Below, piece by piece: positions 13,269 to 18,663 of a DNA stretch of 18,663 bases. This DNA comes from Pseudomonadota bacterium (lineage in GTDB: Bacteria; Pseudomonadota; Gammaproteobacteria; Steroidobacterales; Steroidobacteraceae). The notes below the pieces were generated by a model. The model was not told the origin of the DNA. It ran no database searches and worked only from the letters and a program-made list of their open reading frames with translations. The stretch's first letter is position 1. Each line of letters begins with the position of its first letter. Position numbers and translations under genes: made by a program. The stretch spans positions 1 through 18,663 of the forward strand of contig JAKBBE010000046.1 in NCBI GenBank assembly GCA_021826035.1, in the 5' to 3' direction.

Positions 13269-15344
13269 CTATTCGGGCGGTGTGCGCGGCTGCTGTGCCT
13301 CGCCGGCACCGCGGGCGAGCCCTGCCCAGCCCGCATCCGGCTCGAAGCGCTCGCCATGGCGCTGCGCGAGCCCCTGGAGGCGCTCGACGACGGCGTTCAC
13401 CCCACGGGCGCGCGCGTACGCGAGAGGCCCGCCCCGGAAGGGCGCAAACCCGGTGCCGAAAACCACCGCCGCGTCGATCAAATCGGCATCGGCAGCAATG
13501 CCTTCGCGCAGGCACGCAGCGCACTCATTGAGCAGAATCAGGATCAGCCGGTCGGTGAGGTCCTCCGGGGCCGTCCCGGTGGCCGGCGCCTTGACCGCCT
13601 TGCCGTCCTGCCAGGGGTAGAAGCCGGCACCGCTCTTGCGCCCGAGCTGACCGGCCGCAATCCGTGCTCGCAGGGGCGCGAGGTCCGGCACCGGCCGTCC
13701 GAGGCCCTGCGCCACGATCGCACCGACGTGGGCGGCCACGTCGAGTCCGACGACGTCGGCGAGTTCGATCGGCCCCATGGGCATGCCAAACGCCACCGCC
13801 GCGGCATCGATGACCTCGAGCGGGACCCCCTCGGCGGCCGCGTGCATGGCCTCCTGCAGGTAGGGCATGAGGACACGGTTGACCACGAAGCCCGGCGCGC
13901 TGCGACAGGGCAGCGGCAGTTTGTCGAGCGTGCGGGCAAACGCGCTCGCCGTGCGCACCGCCGCCTCGCCGCTCGCCGGCGCCGCCACGATCTCCACCAG
14001 CGGCATGTGCGCCACCGGGTTGAAGAAATGCAGGCCGACGAGCCGCTCCGGGCGCTGCAGTCCGGCCCCGAGCGCCCCGATGTCGATGCTCGAGGTGTTG
14101 GTCGCCAGGAGCGCCTCGGGCTTCATGTGCGGCTCGATCCGCTGCAGCAGCGTGCGCTTGGCCTCGAGGTCCTCCACGATCGCCTCGATCACGATGTCCG
14201 CCTCGGCGAGGGTGCGGCCCTCGGGGTCCGCGCTCAAGCGCTGCACGGCGGCGGCGACCTTGTCGGCCGTTCGCAGACGCTTCTCGAACAGCTCCCGCGC
14301 CCGCGCGAGCGCCGGCTCGATGCGCGCGGCATCGCTGTCGTGCAGCGAGACGCGACAGCCGCGCAGCGCCGCCCAGGCCGCAATGTCCCCGCCCATCACC
14401 CCGGCACCGATCACATGCACCCGCTCGAGCGGCGCTGCGCTCTTGCCGGCGAGCGCTTTGAGGCGGTCCTGCAGCAGGAACACCCGGATCAGGCCACGCG
14501 CGGTCTCGCTCACGAACAGCCGTGCAATCGAGCGTGCCTCGGCCTCGAAGGCGGCCGGGCCGCGCGCACCGTAGCGGCTCCATAAATCGATGATGGCGTA
14601 GGGCGCCGGATAGTGCTCGCGGCGCACCTTGCTCGCGACCTGTGCCGTCAGGGACGGCACCACCCAGGGTCGCAGCGCCGTCCAGCTGAGCATCCGTTCG
14701 AGGAGCGCGGCGCGCCGCGGCGGCGGGGGTTGCAGGATCAGGCGGCGCGCCTCGTCACGCAGCGCCTCGGCGCCGACCAGCCGATCGACGAGGCCGAGGC
14801 GCAGTGCCTCCTCGGCGCGGACGGGTTTACCGGTGAGCAACAGGCGCATCGCCGCTTTGACGCCGATCAGCTGCACGCTGCGCACCGTGCCGCCGAAACC
14901 CGGATGGATGCCGAGCTGCACCTCGGGCAGGCCGAGCGTCAGGCGCTCATCACCGACGGCGATGCGGTAGCGGCAGGCGAGTGCGAGCTCCAGGCCGCCG
15001 CCGAGGGCGAAGCCGTGCAGCGCCGCGACCGTCGGAAAGGGCAGCGCGGCGAGACGATCGAGCACCGCCTGACCAGCATGGATCAGCCGGTAGCCGCTGT
15101 CCTCGCCCTGGATGCGGGTGAATTCCTTGATGTCCGCACCGGCGATGAAGCCGCTTTTCTTCCCCGAGAGCACGACCAGGCCGCGTGGGGCCTCGGCCCG
15201 AATCCTCGTCAGGTGTCCGTCGAGCTCGCGCAGCACCTCGCTCGAGAGCACATTGGCCGAGGCATCGGCCTTATCCGCCCACAGCCAGAGGATCTGATCG
15301 GAATCCCGCTCGATGCGCCAGTGCCCTCGGTCTGCCGTGCTCAT
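13269..15344 (-). CDS. Bifunctional enoyl-CoA hydratase / 3-hydroxyacyl-CoA dehydrogenase (FadJ-like)
   Basis: Catalyses the hydration and NAD-dependent oxidation steps of beta-oxidation. The 691-aa protein has an N-terminal crotonase domain (1-200) with oxyanion loop FIAGADIKEF (66-75), HGFALGGGLELA (110-121) with Glu119, and LPEVQLGIHPGFGG with Glu141. A Rossmann dehydrogenase domain follows, with VIGAGVMGGD (311-320), ATNTSSIDI (414-422), and catalytic His439 with Glu451 in HFFNPVAHMPLVEIV; C-terminal dimerisation repeats include PGFVVNRVLMPYLQEA and GRKSGAGFYPW. Length matches FadJ/FadB alpha subunits. ATG 15344 has AGGGGG upstream overlapping the previous gene's end. No thiolase partner (fadA/fadI) is adjacent in the window. 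FadB versus FadJ cannot be settled here. Confidence 0.92.
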   Translation of the reverse strand: MSTADRGHWRIERDSDQILWLWADKADASANVLSSEVLRELDGHLTRIRAEAPRGLVVLSGKKSGFIAGADIKEFTRIQGEDSGYRLIHAGQAVLDRLAALPFPTVAALHGFALGGGLELALACRYRIAVGDERLTLGLPEVQLGIHPGFGGTVRSVQLIGVKAAMRLLLTGKPVRAEEALRLGLVDRLVGAEALRDEARRLILQPPPPRRAALLERMLSWTALRPWVVPSLTAQVASKVRREHYPAPYAIIDLWSRYGARGPAAFEAEARSIARLFVSETARGLIRVFLLQDRLKALAGKSAAPLERVHVIGAGVMGGDIAAWAALRGCRVSLHDSDAARIEPALARARELFEKRLRTADKVAAAVQRLSADPEGRTLAEADIVIEAIVEDLEAKRTLLQRIEPHMKPEALLATNTSSIDIGALGAGLQRPERLVGLHFFNPVAHMPLVEIVAAPASGEAAVRTASAFARTLDKLPLPCRSAPGFVVNRVLMPYLQEAMHAAAEGVPLEVIDAAAVAFGMPMGPIELADVVGLDVAAHVGAIVAQGLGRPVPDLAPLRARIAAGQLGRKSGAGFYPWQDGKAVKAPATGTAPEDLTDRLILILLNECAACLREGIAADADLIDAAVVFGTGFAPFRGGPLAYARARGVNAVVERLQGLAQRHGERFEPDAGWAGLARGAGEAQQPRTPPE

Positions 15345-15348
15345 CGGT

Positions 15349-16122
15349 TCATCCCCCTGTGGTCGGTGTTACCGGCGTGGCGTGCCCCGGGCGCACCTCG
15401 AAGTCGCACACCAGCGGCCGGTGATCGGAGAAGCGCACGTCCGGCACGCGGAAATCGCGTATTTCGAGGCCCTCGCTGAGCAGAATGAAATCGAGTTCGA
15501 CGCGCGGGGCGCGGGCCGGATAGGACGGCAGGCCGGCGGAGTTCGCGCTGCGCAGTCCCGCGGCGCGCATGAACAGGTAGATCTCGTGCGTGCCCCAGAA
15601 GGTGTTGAAGTCCCCGGCCACGACCACGGGTTTGCGCGCCTGGATCACCAGGTCGTGCAGGGAGCGCAATTGGTATTGGCGATGGCGAAACTTCAGCGAC
15701 AGGTGCACCAGGAACACGCACACGTCCTCGAGCTCGAGCTCGATGATCAGTCGCTTGATGCCGGTATCGAAGTAATGGAATCGCTCCCCGTGCACGTGCG
15801 GTGCCGAGAGCAGTGCATTGCCCTGCTTGCGCACGATGGGCACGAGCGTATTGAGCGAGGAGGTGCCGTATTTGCACTGAAACGTCGAGTAGTGCCCGAG
15901 CTGTGCGGCGATGTGCTCGGCCTGATTGAGCATGCCGGTGCGCACCGAGCCGCTGTCGACCTCGATCAGGCCGACCACATCGGCGCGCTCATCGCGCAGG
16001 AACTCGGTGATCCCGGCGAGCACCCGAGGATTGCTGCGCAGGTAGCCCGCCCCCGGCAGGGGCAGGTGGAACGCCGGACCGGTGCCGGTGGCGTAGCGAA
16101 TGTTGTAGACGACCAGACGCAC
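15349..16122 (-). CDS. Endonuclease/exonuclease/phosphatase family protein
   Basis: A 257-aa metal-dependent phosphodiesterase-fold protein (DNase I/AP-endonuclease superfamily). The catalytic set is complete: Asn7 in VYNIRY, Glu54 in VVGLIEVD, His140 in FLVHLSL, Asp171 and Asn173 in VVAGDFNTF, Asp211 in LDFILL, and Asp233-His234 in FSDHRPLV. No signal peptide is seen, so it is probably cytoplasmic. Substrate (DNA, RNA, phosphoinositide-like lipid or nucleotide) cannot be told from motifs. It starts with GTG 16122 and ends 4 nt before the FadJ-like gene, so the two are probably co-transcribed. The gene upstream, on the opposite strand, is a TIR-like protein sharing a 135-bp intergenic region. 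Confidence 0.85.
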   Translation of the reverse strand: MRLVVYNIRYATGTGPAFHLPLPGAGYLRSNPRVLAGITEFLRDERADVVGLIEVDSGSVRTGMLNQAEHIAAQLGHYSTFQCKYGTSSLNTLVPIVRKQGNALLSAPHVHGERFHYFDTGIKRLIIELELEDVCVFLVHLSLKFRHRQYQLRSLHDLVIQARKPVVVAGDFNTFWGTHEIYLFMRAAGLRSANSAGLPSYPARAPRVELDFILLSEGLEIRDFRVPDVRFSDHRPLVCDFEVRPGHATPVTPTTGG

Positions 16123-16257
16123 CGTGAGACTGTCCGACCTGCGCGCAAAAGTGGCATTTTATGCAATTGCGCCGCCGGCCGCAGCCACCGGATCACCGCA
16201 CTTCGCAGCGGCGGCCGCTTGTGCGACACTGCCGCGGTTCACGGAGAACCATAGCGC

Positions 16258-16710
16258 ATGTCGCAGGCCAATCCCATTCGCCTGTTCGTGACCCACCTGT
16301 GGGCGCCCGCCGATGATTATCTGCGGGTCTTTGAGTACCTGGAGAGCTCGCGGAACTTCTTCTACCAGAACTTCGGCGACCCGGAGCATCGCCCGAGCGG
16401 CGATCGGGAGGCGCTGAAACAGGCGCTGCGCACCCAGATCAGCCCCGTCGAGGTGCTGATCGGGCTCTCGAGCCTCTTCGAGCAGGATCAGGACCTCGTC
16501 ACCTTCCAGCTGCTCTACGCCCAGGCCTGCCAGAAACCGGTCATCCTGCTGCGTCCGTTCGGTTCGAGCCAGGCGGTGCCGAAGGGGCTGACCGAGCTCG
16601 CCGATGAACTCATCGACTGGGACGAGCGGGCCCTGATCGATGCCATCCGGCGCCAGGCCCGGCACGAGGACACCACGCGCTGGGACACCATCGAGTTCAA
16701 GCTCGAGTGA
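16258..16710 (+). CDS. Stand-alone TIR-like (MTH538/DUF1863-type) domain protein
   Basis: A 150-aa protein whose whole length resembles the MTH538 TIR-like domain also seen in ThsB-type proteins of bacterial defence. Features: first strand IRLFVTHLWAPADDY (7-21), helix VFEYLESSRNFFYQNFG (24-40), helix LKQALRTQISPVEVLIGLS (53-71), VTFQLLYAQACQKPVILLRP (81-100), and a terminal helix DERALIDAIRRQAR (122-135). Family members usually have Glu in the [WF]-E-I segment where this protein has Gln84 (FQL). No other domain, signal or membrane segment is present. ATG 16258 has GGAG 11 nt upstream. It is not beside a recognisable defence effector. The family assignment is from memory of the fold pattern; NADase or ligand-producing activity is unproven. 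Confidence 0.7.
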   Translation: MSQANPIRLFVTHLWAPADDYLRVFEYLESSRNFFYQNFGDPEHRPSGDREALKQALRTQISPVEVLIGLSSLFEQDQDLVTFQLLYAQACQKPVILLRPFGSSQAVPKGLTELADELIDWDERALIDAIRRQARHEDTTRWDTIEFKLE

Positions 16711-16718
16711 GCTCACCC

Positions 16719-16753
16719 CCCCCGTGCCGCGCGCGATGCGCGCGGCACGGGGG
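16719..16753. terminator. Bidirectional hairpin between convergent genes
   Basis: A perfect 16-bp stem (left arm 16719-16734, right arm 16738-16753, loop GAT) lies 8 nt after the stop of the TIR-like gene and 27 nt beyond the stop of the TonB receptor. There is no U-run, but the position between converging genes and the very stable stem make a shared terminator or transcript-protecting hairpin likely. Confidence 0.7.
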
Positions 16754-16780
16754 AAAGCCTCCCCGGGGGGGCGGGGATCC

Positions 16781-18663
16781 TCAGAAGCTCATCGAGATCG
16801 TGCCGTAGATCGCGCGCGGCGCGCCCGGGTAGGCGAGCACGTAGCCGCCGGCCGTCGTGCCGTAGATGTCGTTGCCGCCGGCCGCCGCGAGGTACCCGAA
16901 GGTGTTGTAGCGCCGGTCGAGCGCGTTCATCACCTCGAGTTTGAGCTTGACGCTCTTGACGGTGTTGCCGTACCAGGAGGAGGGCAGCGTCGCGGCGAGC
17001 GCGAGGTTCAGCACGCCGTAGGAGGGCAGGTACTGGCCGCTCGGGGCGCCGACGTTGTTGTCCCACATCGCCTGCTTGCCGACGTACTGGTACCACGCGC
17101 GCGGCTTGATCACCATGTCGCCCGGCAGGGTGTGCGTCCAGTACGCGCCGATGTTGAACGTGCTCTTGGGCACATCCGACACTGGCAAGTTGTTGTATGA
17201 GACGCCATTGTTGTAATTGTTGAAGTACGCGCTCTCGACGTTCAGGTTGGTGAACATCTTCAGCGTGCCGAGGTTCGCCTCGGCAGAGAGATTGACGCCG
17301 TGGTAGATCGAATCGCCCGTGGCGAGCGTGCAGTTCGCCGCGCTCGAGGTGGTGCAGCTGCTGATGAACTGATTGCTGAAGTGCAGGTTGTAGTAGTTGA
17401 CGTTGATCAGCACCTTGCTGAACTCGCCCACTTGCGGCCAGAACATCTTGCCGCCGACCTGCCACTCCAAGCCCTTCTCGAGCAAATCACCCGCCGGCAG
17501 CTGCTTCTGGTACAGACCGCCGCCGCCGCCCACCGGGGGCAGGCGATAGGTGGTCGCCCAGTTGCCGTAGAGCGCCAGCCAGTGCAGCGGCTGGTAGCGG
17601 ATGCTCACCGAGGGCTCGAGCTTGTTGAAGTGGGTGGTGGTCGCCGGCAGCACGCCGTGATCCTGACTGCTGAACCCGGGGGAGACCGTGCCGGCCGGCG
17701 CGGTGGCGAGCAGCGCCGCATAGGGCGCCTCGACCGATCCCTCGGGGTAGTAATTGGTGTCGAAGGCGACCGCGCGGATGCCCGGGGTGATCGTCAGGCT
17801 CGAAATCGGCGTGATGGCATCCTGCACGAAGGCGGCCAGATCCGTCAGGTACCAGAAGTTGTTGCGATAACCACCGTCCGGGAACGAGGTCGAGCCGCAG
17901 AACTGGTTGCCGGGCTGAATGGTGACGCCGTAGCCGCTCAGCGTGGTGGTGCCGTTGTACGTGTAGCAGTCCGCCGGATTATAGAAATGCTGCAGCGTGT
18001 TGTATTCGGTATTGGTGAAGTATCCACCGACGCCGATCTGGTTGTGCGGCAGGTAGATGTCGCTCCAGAGCTTGTCGCCGTAGTCGTGCGAGGACGGATT
18101 GTTCCACTCATACAGGTTGTTCGGCACCCCGAGCGAGGCGGTGTAGTCATTGTAGTGCAGGTGCAGGCGGTTGCCCTGCCGGTACCACAGCTGGTTGTGC
18201 AGCGTGACGTTCTCGTCGAGTTTGAGGTTCTGGCGCGCATAGACGATCCAGACGCGGTTGAAGTCGTTCTTCGCCCAGACGTTCTCGTTGACGGCGCTGT
18301 AGTACCCGGAAGTCTGCTCGCTGAAGAGCTGGCCGGGCTGGCCGAGACCGTTGACGGTCAGGCCCGCCACCGGAGTGGTCGGAATCAGCGTCGGACGCCA
18401 GCCGTGACCATCGCCGAGGTAGGCCCCGAAGCTCGCATTGCCGGTGGCGAAGACTTTACGGGTCTTGAAGAACGCCGAGTAGTTGCGGGTCGGCCAGTTG
18501 AAGCCGTCCGGGGAGCTGCGAAAGCCGTTGGAGCGACCGGCGCCGCCGGCGAACACGGTTTCCCAGCCGTCGATCTTGCCGGTCTGCAGAATCACATCGG
18601 CGTTCTCGGTGCCGAAGCTGCCGCCGGTGAGCTGCACTTTGCCGCCCGCCTGGTTCGACGGCT
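16781..18663 (-). CDS. TonB-dependent outer-membrane receptor (5' end outside window)
   Basis: C-terminal part (about 627 residues visible) of a 22-strand outer-membrane barrel that imports large ligands such as siderophores, cobalamin or glycans with TonB energy. The first visible residues (SNQAGGKVQLTGGSFGTEN) match the end of the plug and first barrel strand, so the signal peptide, TonB box and most of the plug lie beyond 18663. Barrel features include alternating aromatic strands, Asn/Tyr/Gly-rich loops, YGNWATTYRLPPV followed by the ligand-side loop, the penultimate VKLKLEVMNALDRRYNTFG, and a C-terminal GTISMSF ending in Phe as required for BAM assembly. Loop Cys residues (for example in SCTTSSAANC) may form disulfides. 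The ligand cannot be inferred. No upstream GTG at 18637 should be taken as the start. Confidence 0.92.
   Translation of the reverse strand, partial: PSNQAGGKVQLTGGSFGTENADVILQTGKIDGWETVFAGGAGRSNGFRSSPDGFNWPTRNYSAFFKTRKVFATGNASFGAYLGDGHGWRPTLIPTTPVAGLTVNGLGQPGQLFSEQTSGYYSAVNENVWAKNDFNRVWIVYARQNLKLDENVTLHNQLWYRQGNRLHLHYNDYTASLGVPNNLYEWNNPSSHDYGDKLWSDIYLPHNQIGVGGYFTNTEYNTLQHFYNPADCYTYNGTTTLSGYGVTIQPGNQFCGSTSFPDGGYRNNFWYLTDLAAFVQDAITPISSLTITPGIRAVAFDTNYYPEGSVEAPYAALLATAPAGTVSPGFSSQDHGVLPATTTHFNKLEPSVSIRYQPLHWLALYGNWATTYRLPPVGGGGGLYQKQLPAGDLLEKGLEWQVGGKMFWPQVGEFSKVLINVNYYNLHFSNQFISSCTTSSAANCTLATGDSIYHGVNLSAEANLGTLKMFTNLNVESAYFNNYNNGVSYNNLPVSDVPKSTFNIGAYWTHTLPGDMVIKPRAWYQYVGKQAMWDNNVGAPSGQYLPSYGVLNLALAATLPSSWYGNTVKSVKLKLEVMNALDRRYNTFGYLAAAGGNDIYGTTAGGYVLAYPGAPRAIYGTISMSF

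Noticed and set aside
12291..16254. Long + strand open frames opposite the CNB-rhodanese, FadJ-like and EEP genes (12291-13241, 13356-14585, 14613-15479, 15313-16254)
   Set aside because: His/Arg/Gln-rich antisense shadows of genes with intact catalytic motifs; no recognisable domains.
1..18663. CRISPR array, rRNA or insertion sequence with a transposase
   Set aside because: No regularly spaced repeats, no rRNA-like stretches and no transposase motifs were seen on either strand.

Overview
The window looks like a piece of a GC-rich gammaproteobacterial chromosome. The gene order fabD-fabG-acpP-fabF-pabB-pabC-mltG-tmk-holB-pilZ is a conserved gammaproteobacterial block. The PilZ of the type IV pilus kind and the large TonB receptor also fit a Xanthomonadales/Nevskiales-like or related high-GC lineage. 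I cannot assign a genus from sequence alone.

Region 1 (1-8773, + strand) is a tightly packed housekeeping cluster. Fatty-acid synthesis genes (fabD, fabG, acpP, fabF) lead into p-aminobenzoate synthesis (pabB, pabC), the cell-wall lytic transglycosylase mltG, thymidylate kinase, the DNA polymerase III delta-prime subunit, and pilZ. From pabB to holB each stop codon overlaps the next start, which suggests one translationally coupled message. Two small variations stand out here: PabB has Ala where E. coli PabB has its catalytic Lys, and PabC has Gly where a PLP-contacting Glu is expected.

Region 2 (about 8759-12057) is a decayed mobile segment of about 3.3 kb. It is bracketed by a 15-bp direct repeat (14/15 identical); the left copy is the last 15 bases of pilZ, including its stop. 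Inside are a tyrosine-recombinase pseudogene with several frameshifts, an in-frame amber codon and no C-terminal half; two further frameshifted phage/island-type genes, one a small Cys/His zinc-finger-like protein; and a visibly AT-richer minus-strand pair that is still intact. That pair is a zeta-toxin-family kinase followed 7 nt later by a 63-aa Lys-rich protein. A frameshifted minus-strand open frame lies at the far end. The surviving pair within otherwise broken cargo is the most system-like signal in the window.

Region 3 (12084-16122, minus strand) holds an endonuclease/exonuclease/phosphatase-fold protein, a FadJ-type bifunctional beta-oxidation enzyme starting 4 nt later, and a protein fusing two cyclic-nucleotide-binding domains to a rhodanese domain.

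Region 4 (16258-18663) has a stand-alone TIR-like (MTH538/DUF1863-type) protein on the + strand. It faces the 3' end of a TonB-dependent outer-membrane receptor that runs off the right edge. A perfect 16-bp hairpin separates the two convergent genes and probably terminates both.
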